From Gemmatimonadaceae bacterium (GTDB lineage Bacteria; Gemmatimonadota; Gemmatimonadetes; Gemmatimonadales; Gemmatimonadaceae), in contig JACCWE010000144.1 in the NCBI GenBank assembly GCA_013697785.1, forward strand, positions 1-64,000: a DNA stretch of 64,000 nt, read 5' to 3'. The position numbers and the translations under genes are program-made. The notes under the pieces were generated by a model. The model did not search any database. It worked only from the letters and a program-made list of their open reading frames with translations, and had not been told where the DNA came from. Shown one piece after another: positions 34,335 to 42,286 of this stretch (positions are counted from its first letter, which is position 1; each line of letters begins with the position of its first letter).

Positions 34335-35494
34335 GCTGGCGGCATCAGCTTCCGGTGAGCTCGACGATCACCGCGGGCTCGCTCGTGCGCGCGATCGGCC
34401 CAGCGCTGCTCGGCGGCGCCGGCGCGCGCGACATCCTCCGCGGCGATCTTCAGCGCGCGTTCGGTGCGAACAATGTGGCGCTCACCGACAGCGGCACCTC
34501 CGCGCTCGTCCTCGCCCTTCGCGCGACGACGCGTCCCAATGGCGTCGTCGCACTCCCCGCCTACGCGTGCGTCGACATCGGCGCCGCGGCGATCTTCGCG
34601 CAGCTCCGCGTGCGCCTCTACGACATCGATCCCGTAACCCTTTCTCCCGATCTCGCATCCGTCTCGCGCGTGCTCGGCGCCGGCGTCGACGCGATCGTCG
34701 TCGCGCATCTCTATGGCTATCCGGCGAACGTCCCGGGCGTCGCGGCGCTCGCCGCTGCGCACGGCGTGAAGGTGATCGAGGATGCGGCGCAGGGCGCGTG
34801 GGGAAAGCTCCTCGAGACACGGCTCGGCGCCTTTGGTCCGCTGTCCGTGCTGAGCTTTGGGAGAGGGAAGGGAATGACGGGCGGCGGCGGTGGCGCGCTC
34901 CTTGGCATCGATGCGGAGGAGAGCGAGATCATCGAGCAGAGCATCGCGAGCCTCCGCGCGCCGAAAAGCGGCGTGCGCACGCTGGCGGTCACGGAGGCGC
35001 AATACCTCCTCGGCCGACCGTCGCTGTACTCGATTCCGTCGGCCATCCCTGGGCTTCATCTCGGCGAGACGATCTATCATGCGGCGCACGATCCGCGCGC
35101 GATCAGCGCCGCGAGCGCCTCGCTGGTGCGCGACGCGCTCGCGCGCGCGGACGCGGATCTCGCGGTGCGGCGCGCGCATGCGGAAGAGCTCGAGCGAGTG
35201 GTCGCGCGCACGACGGAGCTCAGCGCGATCCGTGCGATTCCGGGGAGCAAGGCTGGCTTCCTCCGACTCCCGGTTCGCATCGCGGACGCGCGCGCAGAGC
35301 GTCCGGCGCTCGGTGTCGTGCGCGGATATCCGAAGACACTGGCCGAGCTCACGGAGCTCCAGGGCTCGCTGCTTGGCGATGAGCAGCTGAGCGGGTCGCG
35401 CGAGCTGGCGCGCAGCCTGGTGACGCTCCCGACGCATGCGCTGGTCAGCGAGCGCGACCTTTCTGCGCTTTCGGTGTGGATTTCGGGGCGTTAA
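34331..35494 (+). CDS. DegT/DnrJ-type aminotransferase-like protein
   Basis: PLP-dependent fold type I protein of 387 aa, similar to the sugar aminotransferases that make amino sugars. Visible features: 'NVALTDSGTSALVLALRAT', 'VALPAYACVDIGAAAIFA', 'IVVAHLYGYPANV', 'KVIEDAAQGAWG' and the presumed PLP lysine in 'LSFGRGKGMTGGGGGALL', which is more glycine-rich than the usual 'SF...K' site. This suggests a divergent subgroup. TTG at 34331 overlaps the FemAB-like stop; GTG at 34355 is an alternative. Its place after the deacetylase and FemAB-like genes suggests a role in modifying an EPS sugar. Confidence 0.8.
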   Translation: MSWRHQLPVSSTITAGSLVRAIGPALLGGAGARDILRGDLQRAFGANNVALTDSGTSALVLALRATTRPNGVVALPAYACVDIGAAAIFAQLRVRLYDIDPVTLSPDLASVSRVLGAGVDAIVVAHLYGYPANVPGVAALAAAHGVKVIEDAAQGAWGKLLETRLGAFGPLSVLSFGRGKGMTGGGGGALLGIDAEESEIIEQSIASLRAPKSGVRTLAVTEAQYLLGRPSLYSIPSAIPGLHLGETIYHAAHDPRAISAASASLVRDALARADADLAVRRAHAEELERVVARTTELSAIRAIPGSKAGFLRLPVRIADARAERPALGVVRGYPKTLAELTELQGSLLGDEQLSGSRELARSLVTLPTHALVSERDLSALSVWISGR

Positions 35495-35811
35495 CGAATC
35501 TCCGCCCGTACGAGAGTGGATTCCAGAAACGATGTGCGCGACTCGGCGAGTTGGAAAGGCACGTGAGGCGCATGACATGGATGACGCGCGGTCTGCCGGG
35601 GCGGGCAAATCGCGGGTGTCGCGAGACCTGCCCGTCCGGAGAGTTGACGAAAAAATGTGATCGCAGTAAGGTTGCGTTGTTCGACGCGCCAGCGTCGAAC
35701 ACGGAGCGAGTTTCCCAAACTCGCGCCATCGCGAAGAGACGGAATCGTCCTCTGCTGACGATCTCCCACCGCACCACCACCGAGCGGCGCGATCGCGGAG
35801 CCAACTGCCCG
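35495..35811. other. Long structured leader/intergenic region ahead of the c-di-GMP-I riboswitch
   Basis: No gene is seen here. It holds a hairpin CGGGCA ... TGCCCG near 35604-35636 that may end the upstream operon, a possible promoter (TTGACG at 35644-35649, 17-bp spacer, TAAGGT), and two perfect inverted repeats listed separately at 35678-35724. Together with the riboswitch this gives a 5' leader of about 240 nt for the glycoside hydrolase-like gene. Confidence 0.5.
35678..35724 (+). repeat. Two adjacent perfect inverted repeats in the leader
   Basis: TGTTCGACGC-GCCA-GCGTCGAACA (35678-35701, 10-bp stem) is followed after four bases by GCGAGTTT-CCC-AAACTCGC (35706-35724, 8-bp stem). Both would be strong hairpins in the RNA just after the possible promoter, or operators in the DNA. 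The second copy of the system has different inverted repeats, so these are not part of the c-di-GMP aptamer. Confidence 0.6.
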
Positions 35812-35902
35812 CGACAAAGGCAAAGCCGTCGAAAGGCGGCGACGCAAAGCCAACGAGGCTTCGGCGCCCAGTGAGTGCGCCATGCCGGTCGGGTTGCCGT
35901 TG
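35812..35902 (+). promoter_or_regulatory. Cyclic-di-GMP-I (GEMM-I) riboswitch
   Basis: The aptamer core is clear. P1 is GGCAA (35819-35823) with TTGCC (35894-35898). The first hairpin is GCCGTC-GAAA-GGCGGC with the GAAA tetraloop, followed by the conserved GACGCAAAGCC, then the second arm (ending GGTCGGGTTGCC). These are the hallmarks of the c-di-GMP-I riboswitch. It ends about 17 nt before the ATG of the lipoprotein gene, so translation control is likely. Whether c-di-GMP turns the gene on or off cannot be told from the sequence alone. Confidence 0.9.
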
Positions 35903-35918
35903 ACCGGAGACTCAACCA

Positions 35919-37319
35919 ATGCGCGCATCACGCATCGCATTCGCCGCGATCTTCATCGCGGCCGCGGCCTGCACCGATTCCACCTCCCCCGCAGCCGACT
36001 CACTCACCTCCGCCCAGCTGACGAAGCCGCCGAGAAAATCCGGCGCGAGCGCCGCGGCCACCGTTCCCGCCTCGCTCTACAGTGGCTACTCGCCGACCTC
36101 GCCACACTGGTCGCACATCACGACGATGATGACCGACTTCTACTACTCCTGGACCACGACCGAGCGCGCGTGGGGGGGCGCGCACTACGATTTCGCGATG
36201 TCGGGCACGGGCTCCGCGTGGCGCGCCACGAATCCCTCCGTCGGTCACTATCCCTACGCGCTCTCGTGGACGACATTGACCACTTCGGGCAGCCTCGCCT
36301 CGTCGTACTACGCCGACATGAAGAGCTGGTTCTCTACGCGGCCGCAGTACGCGCTCGAGAAAGCATTTGTGCACAAAAAGGGAAGCGCCGGCGACTCGGC
36401 CAGCCGCATCCACTTCAGTCGTTGGGGCTCCAACAGATGGGCGATCAATCCCGCCGATGCCGGCGCGATCGCTTACAACGTGAGCCGCATTCAGCGCGTC
36501 GTCGGCTCCGAAAGTGGCGTCTTCTTCGATGAGGCGTCCACCGGCGACATCAACAATTGGCTGCCGCCGACGCGAGAGTTCACTACCGGCGCGACTTACT
36601 TCTCAGCGCTCACCAAGCTCGTTGCCGCGATGCGATCGGGAATCGGGGGCAAACGCATCCTCCTGAATCTCGCCGAGTACATGACGCCAGCGGATTCGGC
36701 AGCGGCGGTTGCGGCTGGCGGCGTGCACCTCGAGATGTTCAACAACTTCAAGCAGTCGTCGATGATCTCGCGTTGGGTCTGGGTGGGGCACCTGACCACC
36801 GCCGGCGTCTTCGTCGACTTCGTCAGCACGTATTCGACGCAGGACATGGCGGGGATGGCCACATCGTATCCGAAGGGTAACTCGACGACGAACGTTCAGC
36901 GCGCGAAGCTGTGGGAGCTCTCGAGCTACTACCTCGCAGTCGGAGCTACGCCGAAACTCTTCGCGCTTCAGCTCGAGAATCAATGGAACACGCCCTACTC
37001 GAAGCTGTGGACAAAGGCGCAGGAAGCGAACATCGGACACCCGCTCGCGATTCGCGTGCAGGTCGCGCGTGGCACCGATCCGCAGGGCAATCCATACGTC
37101 GTCTACAACCGTGATTTCGATCGCGCTCTCATCATTCTGCGTCTTCAGACTGGGTGGAACGCCCAGACGTACGGCGATGGCACTGCCATTCCGGTTGTGC
37201 TTCCGGGCGGAGAACGCTGGCTTCCGCTTAACGCCGATGGCACCGTCGGGGTCGCGATCACCTCGTTGAACCTGCGCAACAGCGAAGCTGCGATTCTGCT
37301 CAAGGGCAGCAAAATGTAG
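35919..37319 (+). CDS. c-di-GMP-riboswitch-controlled lipoprotein, putative glycoside hydrolase (GHL15-like), copy 1
   Basis: Lipoprotein of 466 aa: signal 'FAAIFIAAAACTDS' (Cys at ~18), a short linker, then a TIM-barrel-like domain (~50-400) resembling the hypothetical glycoside hydrolase family GHL15 (PF14885). Conserved blocks shared with two paralogues in this window: 'SPHWSHI', 'TDFYYSW', 'NPSVGHYPYAL', 'SGVFFDEASTGD' (acidic strand end, likely active site), 'RILLNLAEYMTPADSA' and 'NRDFDRALIILR'. Substrate unknown; location among EPS genes suggests the exopolysaccharide. A beta-sandwich-like end (~410-466) follows. Unlike copies 2 and 3 it has no Ig-like domain. Activity is unproven. Confidence 0.7.
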   Translation: MRASRIAFAAIFIAAAACTDSTSPAADSLTSAQLTKPPRKSGASAAATVPASLYSGYSPTSPHWSHITTMMTDFYYSWTTTERAWGGAHYDFAMSGTGSAWRATNPSVGHYPYALSWTTLTTSGSLASSYYADMKSWFSTRPQYALEKAFVHKKGSAGDSASRIHFSRWGSNRWAINPADAGAIAYNVSRIQRVVGSESGVFFDEASTGDINNWLPPTREFTTGATYFSALTKLVAAMRSGIGGKRILLNLAEYMTPADSAAAVAAGGVHLEMFNNFKQSSMISRWVWVGHLTTAGVFVDFVSTYSTQDMAGMATSYPKGNSTTNVQRAKLWELSSYYLAVGATPKLFALQLENQWNTPYSKLWTKAQEANIGHPLAIRVQVARGTDPQGNPYVVYNRDFDRALIILRLQTGWNAQTYGDGTAIPVVLPGGERWLPLNADGTVGVAITSLNLRNSEAAILLKGSKM

Positions 37320-37342
37320 AATCCTCACGCACGCGCGCTTGC

Positions 37343-37385
37343 GCCGATTGATCCTTACCTTTCGCAATCGGTTGGATCAATCGGC
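37343..37385. repeat. Perfect 12-bp inverted repeat between EPS genes
   Basis: GCCGATTGATCC (37343-37354) and GGATCAATCGGC (37374-37385) are exact reverse complements around a 19-nt centre. It lies after the lipoprotein gene and 35 nt before the next glycosyltransferase start. No T-run follows, so it could be an mRNA-stabilising hairpin or an operator rather than a simple terminator. Confidence 0.55.
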
Positions 37386-37420
37386 TCGACGCATGCATTT
37401 GAGGGGGAGCTCGATCGCTT

Positions 37421-38623
37421 TTGTCTCAACTATCGATCGTATATGTGTGGGACGCTGACTATCCGTGGGATGTGCGCACGGAGAAGGTCTGTCTCGCGCT
37501 GACCGCCGCCGGTCATCGCGTGACAATCGTCGCGCGCAACCGGAAGTGGCAACCGGAGCGCGAGCAACTCGCGGAGGGAAGGGTGCATCGCATGCCCGCG
37601 TGGAAGCTCGCGGGTCCCGCACTTGATGGCGCGCTGGGCTTCCCCGCGTTCTTCAGTCCGCGCTGGTCGCGGCTCATTTGGAACGCAGTGCGAGAGTCCG
37701 GCGCTGATCTCATCATCGTCCGCGACCTTCCGCTCTGCCCGACGGCGATCAAGGCTGCGCGTAAATTCGGAATTCCCGTCGCGCTCGACATGGCTGAGAA
37801 CTATCCGGCACTCATGCGCGACCGCAAGCTCGGCTCGCGCAACGCCACCATTGATTTCTTCGCGCGGAATCCAAGGCTTACCGAAAGAGTAGAACGCTAT
37901 TGCGTCGATCGCGTCGACTGGACCTTCACCGTCGTCGAGGAGTCGTCGGTGCGCCTCGTCGCCGAGGGTGCGAATCCGCAAAAGATGAGTGTCGTCTCCA
38001 ACACTCCGCCACGTGCACGCGCCGCTAATTCTGCGCAAAAAAGTGTAGCGCCGGGCAGTTGCACCGTCGCCTACCTCGGCCTCCTCGAGGTTGCGCGCGG
38101 GATCGGTGAGTTGATCGACGCGTTGGGAATTCTGCGCGCCGAGCACGGCGGCGCTTTTCGCGCGATCGTGATCGGCGGCGGCCGCGATGCCGATCTCTTC
38201 ACCGCGCGCGCCCGCGCCGCCGGATTGCTCGACACGACGATCGCCTTCCTCGGCCTCCTCCCGCACGACGATGCGCTCGCCGCCCTCAGCGCGGCGGACA
38301 TCGGCGTCATCCCGCACCACGCGACGGAGCTGTGGAATTCCACGATCCCCAACAAGCTCTTTGACTACATGGCCGCAGGGCTGCCGGTGATCAGCTCGGA
38401 CACAATCCCCTGTGCGCGTATCATTCGAGAGACGCAATGCGGCGTGATTTTTCACTCGGGCGATGCTCGCTCGATGGCCGACGCGATCGCGAGAGCGTCG
38501 GCGCCGAGCGAGCTTTCGCGCATGTCGGCGGCGGGCAGGTCGGCGGTCCGCGAGCGCTACAATTGGGAGCATGACACGGCGACCCTACTCAGGTCTATTC
38601 AGACGTTTGCCGCCCGGAAGTAG
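37421..38623 (+). CDS. Glycosyltransferase family 4 protein
   Basis: GT-B sugar transferase of 400 aa. N-terminal domain 'SIVYVWDADYPWDVRTEKVC', 'LIIVRDLPLCPTAIKAARKF'; C-terminal donor-binding domain 'TVAYLGLLEVARGIGELIDA', 'AADIGVIPHHATELWNSTIP', 'NKLFDYMAAGLPVISSD'. TTG at 37421 is the start, backed by a strong GAGGGGGAG ribosome-binding site 10 nt upstream. It opens a run of EPS genes on the plus strand. The sugar transferred is unknown. Confidence 0.88.
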   Translation: MSQLSIVYVWDADYPWDVRTEKVCLALTAAGHRVTIVARNRKWQPEREQLAEGRVHRMPAWKLAGPALDGALGFPAFFSPRWSRLIWNAVRESGADLIIVRDLPLCPTAIKAARKFGIPVALDMAENYPALMRDRKLGSRNATIDFFARNPRLTERVERYCVDRVDWTFTVVEESSVRLVAEGANPQKMSVVSNTPPRARAANSAQKSVAPGSCTVAYLGLLEVARGIGELIDALGILRAEHGGAFRAIVIGGGRDADLFTARARAAGLLDTTIAFLGLLPHDDALAALSAADIGVIPHHATELWNSTIPNKLFDYMAAGLPVISSDTIPCARIIRETQCGVIFHSGDARSMADAIARASAPSELSRMSAAGRSAVRERYNWEHDTATLLRSIQTFAARK

Positions 38624-38665
38624 GGCTTCGAGTGGTGTTGCGCTACCGCTACAGCGGACCTTTCC

Positions 38666-40159
38666 GTGACAGTTAGCGACGGCCAGCCCATGGCACTCAA
38701 TTCGCGGACATCGACACCGATGTCCATGCCTGCCATGACTTTCCAGCGCCCGGCCACCGGGCGCCATCCTGTCGTCGCGTCGGCGCCGGCCAATGCGGAA
38801 CCGCGCCCGGATCGCCTGATGCGCGCCGTCGCGCTCATGTTGTTCACGTATGTCTGGCGCATCCAGGACGCTTTCCCGATCCTCGGCAAACTCCAACTCG
38901 CGCTACTCGCGCTATTCGCAGCCGTGATTATGTTCGCAGGGGTTCGCCATCCTGCGCGCGCCGTCAACTCGATTAGGAACCAGACGACATCGAAGCTCAT
39001 CGTCGCGTTCGTAATCATCATGCTGATCGGCGTGCCGTTCAGCCTCTGGCGAGGGCACAGCGCGGAATTTTTTCTCAAGAGCTACATGCCCAACGTCGTC
39101 TTCTATGTGCTCGTCGCCTCGACGGTGCGCACGATCCGCGACGTCGAGTGGTACGCGCTCATGAATCTGTACGGCGCCCTCGCGTTTGCGACCGTCGTGG
39201 CGATCTTCTTCCACGTGGGTGGCGACGGCCGGCTCGGCGGACTCATTTACTACGACGCCAACGACTTTGCGCTGGTGATGGTCTGCACGATCCCTTTCGC
39301 CTTCTACTTCCTCGGTAAGGGACAGCGCGGGTCGCGCCGCATCGCCGCGCTGATCGCGCTCGGGATGTTCCTCACCGCGATGGTGAAGAGCGGCTCGCGT
39401 GGTGGATTCATCGGGCTGATAGCGGTGATGCTCTACATCCTGCTTTTTTACAAGGCGATCCCTAGCCGCACGCGACTGCTGATCACGATCGCCGGCGTTG
39501 TGCTCTTCTTCGGCTTCGCGAGCGACAAGTATTGGACTATGATGGGGACGATTCTTCACCCGACGACGGACTACAACTACACGTCGAACGAGGGACGGGT
39601 CGAGGTGTGGAAGCGCGGCACCACGTACATGCTTCGCAATCCCGTCGTCGGCGTCGGCGTCGCCGCGTATCCGATGGCAGAAGGCGGATCGGATCTCGCG
39701 CTGAGCCTCCAGGCGCAGGGCGCCGGATTCAAGTGGTCGGTCGCGCACAACTCCTTTCTCGAGACGGGCGCCGAGCTCGGATTCCCGGGGCTCGTGGTGT
39801 TCGTGGCAATGCTCGTCGTCACAGGAGTGGCGCTGTCGAAGATCTCGAGGCGCGGAAGGTGGGCTCCGTGGGTGTCGATGCGGGAGATCTCGCTTGCGCA
39901 GATGCTAATGGCCTCCATTGTCGGTTTCGCCGTATCCGGCATCTTCGTCTCCGCCGAGTACTTCGCATATCTCTATTTTCTGCTTGCGCTATCGGTGGGG
40001 CTGATCAAGCTCGTGCGCATGCGCGCGATGGCGTTCCCCCCCGCGCGTCCGCAGATCAACGTGCGACTCGCACCTCGCGCACCGCCGGCGGAGGCGGACT
40101 TGGGCTCGGTGCGCAACACGATCGAAGCGAGTATCCACGGCGCTGCTCCCAAACGCTGA
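38666..40159 (+). CDS. O-antigen ligase/polymerase-family membrane protein (Wzy/WaaL-like)
   Basis: Membrane protein of 497 aa with about 10-12 hydrophobic segments and the long periplasmic loop typical of O-antigen ligase/polymerase family (PF04932). The loop region holds 'NEGRVEVWKRGTTYMLRNPV', 'VGVGVAAYPMAEG' and 'VAHNSFLETGAELGFPGL', the 'HNxxLexxxExG' motif being diagnostic. Such proteins join or polymerise lipid-linked glycans. Similar proteins accompany exosortase-type EPS loci. The first ~45 residues are not membrane and may reflect a later true start (ATG at 38690 or 38720). Confidence 0.85.
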   Translation: MTVSDGQPMALNSRTSTPMSMPAMTFQRPATGRHPVVASAPANAEPRPDRLMRAVALMLFTYVWRIQDAFPILGKLQLALLALFAAVIMFAGVRHPARAVNSIRNQTTSKLIVAFVIIMLIGVPFSLWRGHSAEFFLKSYMPNVVFYVLVASTVRTIRDVEWYALMNLYGALAFATVVAIFFHVGGDGRLGGLIYYDANDFALVMVCTIPFAFYFLGKGQRGSRRIAALIALGMFLTAMVKSGSRGGFIGLIAVMLYILLFYKAIPSRTRLLITIAGVVLFFGFASDKYWTMMGTILHPTTDYNYTSNEGRVEVWKRGTTYMLRNPVVGVGVAAYPMAEGGSDLALSLQAQGAGFKWSVAHNSFLETGAELGFPGLVVFVAMLVVTGVALSKISRRGRWAPWVSMREISLAQMLMASIVGFAVSGIFVSAEYFAYLYFLLALSVGLIKLVRMRAMAFPPARPQINVRLAPRAPPAEADLGSVRNTIEASIHGAAPKR

Positions 40160-40181
40160 CGATCTCTCGCTCGCGCGCTCG

Positions 40182-41099
40182 ATGACACTCCGCGGCATCA
40201 TGAAAAGCACGATCGAGTACGTCACGCTGTGGAGCGGCGTTACACGGGCGATGCGCGCAAGCAGACGCGGCGAGGCGCTCGTGCTCGCGTATCACAACAT
40301 CGTTCCCGATGGCATCGAGCCATCCGGCGACCGCTCGCTGCATCTCCCCCGCGCGCGCTTCGCGGCGCAGCTCGACGCCCTCGCGCGCACCCACGACATC
40401 ATGTCGCTCGAGCGCGCCCTCGCCAACGACTGGGGTGGGCGCCCCGCCGCCGTGATCACCTTCGATGACGCCTATCAGGGTGCAGTGACCGCCGGCATCG
40501 CCGAGCTCGCTGCGCGCGGCCTTCCCGCGACGATCTTTGTGGCGACCGCGTTCGTGAACGGCGGCGACTTCTGGTGGGATGCGCTCACAGCTCCCGGCGC
40601 GGAGGCTCCCGCCGCGACGCTGCGTGCGCGTGCACTCGACGAATGCGCGGGCGAGGACGCGTGCATCCGCGCGATGGCCGCGCGCGAAAAGCTCGCCACT
40701 CCCGGAACGCCGCCGCCTCACGCGCGCGGCGCGAGCGAGCGTGAGCTCGCCGCCGCCGTGGCGGTCAAGGGGATATCGCTCGGCTCGCACACACACGGGC
40801 ACCCAAATCTGGCGAGACTTTCGGGCGACGCGCTACGCTCGGAGCTCGAAGTCCCGCTCGCGTGGCTGCGCGAGCGATTCGCCGATGTGCTGCCCGTGAT
40901 CTCGTATCCGTACGGGCTCTCCTCGCCCGCGGTCGAGCACGCGGCCGCGCGTGCGGGGTACACCGCCGGCCTGCGCATCGATGGCGGCTGGCTTTCGCGC
41001 GTCGCGAGCAACGCATTCGCGCTCCCGCGCCTCAACGTTCCGTCCGGACTCTCCGATGCGGGCTTCGCGCTCCGCGCCGCGGGCGTGCTATCGCGATGA
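40182..41099 (+). CDS. Polysaccharide deacetylase (NodB-like)
   Basis: NodB-fold protein of 305 aa. Motifs: 'ALVLAYHNIVPDG', metal Asp pair 'VITFDDAYQG' , 'LPATIFVATAFVNGGDFWWD' and a late His block 'SLGSHTHGHPNLARLS', then 'VISYPYGLSS'. It is shorter and different from the XrtA-type deacetylase at 32 kb, more like the PgaB/IcaB branch. No export signal is obvious. Its stop overlaps the ATG of the ATP-grasp gene (ATGA). Start ATG at 40182 or 40200. Confidence 0.85.
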   Translation: MTLRGIMKSTIEYVTLWSGVTRAMRASRRGEALVLAYHNIVPDGIEPSGDRSLHLPRARFAAQLDALARTHDIMSLERALANDWGGRPAAVITFDDAYQGAVTAGIAELAARGLPATIFVATAFVNGGDFWWDALTAPGAEAPAATLRARALDECAGEDACIRAMAAREKLATPGTPPPHARGASERELAAAVAVKGISLGSHTHGHPNLARLSGDALRSELEVPLAWLRERFADVLPVISYPYGLSSPAVEHAAARAGYTAGLRIDGGWLSRVASNAFALPRLNVPSGLSDAGFALRAAGVLSR

Positions 41100-42286
41100 C
41101 GCCGCGTCGCATCCTCGTCACCGACGGCACACAACGCAGCGCCCTCGCCGTCGTACGCTCGCTCGGCAAGATCGGTCACACCGTGTTCGTGTGCGCGCCG
41201 CGCGTACCGTCGCTCGCCGGCTCCTCCCGCTATTCGTTCGCCGAGTCCGAGGTACCGAGCGCACTCGTGTCGCCGGTGGACTTCGTGAACGAGGTAACGC
41301 TGCTCGTCGACCGCTGGCGCATCGACACGCTGATCCCGATCACGGAGGCGTCGCTGCTCGCGCTGCTCCCCGAGCGCGCGTCGGTTGGCGCCACGATACC
41401 CTTTCCCGATGAGAGTGTCTTTCGCGGTATCACGGACAAAGGCGCGGTACTCGCAGCGGCAAAGCAGCTCGGAATTGCAACGCCGAAGCAGGTGGTGGTG
41501 CGCGCGAAGAGCGACCTGGCTGCCGTCCACGCGGCACTGCTCGACTATCCCGTGGTGCTCAAGCCCTCGCGATCAGTGGGTGAGAATGACGGACAGCGTG
41601 TCGCGCTTGGCGTTATGCACGTTCCGGACGCGAAGTCGCTGAAGCCGGTGGTCGAGTCGCTCGACGCCGCCGCCTTCCCGCTTCTCGTGCAGCAGCGCAT
41701 CGTGGGCCCGGGGACGGGGATCTTTCTGCTGGTGTGGAACGGAGTCGTGCGGGCCGCGTTCGCGCACAGGCGGATTCGCGAGAAGCCCGCATCCGGCGGC
41801 GTGAGTGTGTACTCGCAGAGCGTCGCCGCCGATCCGGAGCTCGTCGAGCGATCGCGGCAGCTGCTCGAACGCATGAAATGGAATGGCGTGGCGATGATCG
41901 AGTACAAGCTCGACGCGAGCACCGGCGTGCCGTATCTCATGGAGGTGAACGGACGCTTCTGGGGTTCGCTGCAGCTCGCCATCGATGCGGGCGTCGACTT
42001 TCCGGCACTGCTCGTCGCCGCGTCCTCCGGCCACCCGCTGCCGCCGGTCACCACTTACAGAATCGGTGCGCGCAGCCGCTGGTGGTGGGGCGACGTCGAC
42101 CAGCTGCTCTCGCGCTGGCGCAAGAGCGACGCCGAGCTCGCGCTTCCGCCCGACGCGCCATCGAAGCTGCGCGCGACTCTCGAGTTTTTCTCACTCCTTC
42201 AGCCTCACAATAGGAGCGACGTCTTCCGCGTGCGCGATGTGAAGCCATTCGTGCGCGAGACACTCGACTGGTTCCAGCGCCGATGA
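41096..42286 (+). CDS. ATP-grasp carboxylate-amine ligase-like protein
   Basis: A 396-aa ATP-grasp enzyme. N-terminal pre-ATP-grasp domain 'ILVTDGTQRSALAVVRSLGK'; central lid 'YPVVLKPSRSVGENDGQR'; ATP/Mg site 'YLMEVNGRFWGSLQLAIDAG'. ATP-grasp ligases join a carboxylate to an amine; within EPS clusters they may attach an amino acid or amide to a sugar acid. Homologues are often annotated as carbamoyl-phosphate synthase large-subunit-like. It lies in a coupled chain (ATGA at both ends) between a deacetylase, which would free an amine, and a glycosyltransferase. The real substrate is unknown. Confidence 0.82.
   Translation: MTPRRILVTDGTQRSALAVVRSLGKIGHTVFVCAPRVPSLAGSSRYSFAESEVPSALVSPVDFVNEVTLLVDRWRIDTLIPITEASLLALLPERASVGATIPFPDESVFRGITDKGAVLAAAKQLGIATPKQVVVRAKSDLAAVHAALLDYPVVLKPSRSVGENDGQRVALGVMHVPDAKSLKPVVESLDAAAFPLLVQQRIVGPGTGIFLLVWNGVVRAAFAHRRIREKPASGGVSVYSQSVAADPELVERSRQLLERMKWNGVAMIEYKLDASTGVPYLMEVNGRFWGSLQLAIDAGVDFPALLVAASSGHPLPPVTTYRIGARSRWWWGDVDQLLSRWRKSDAELALPPDAPSKLRATLEFFSLLQPHNRSDVFRVRDVKPFVRETLDWFQRR

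Noticed and set aside
40862..41095. Upstream extension of the ATP-grasp protein
   Set aside because: It lies in another frame of the deacetylase gene and is Arg-rich; ATG at 41096 gives the ATGA overlap and the family's N-terminus.
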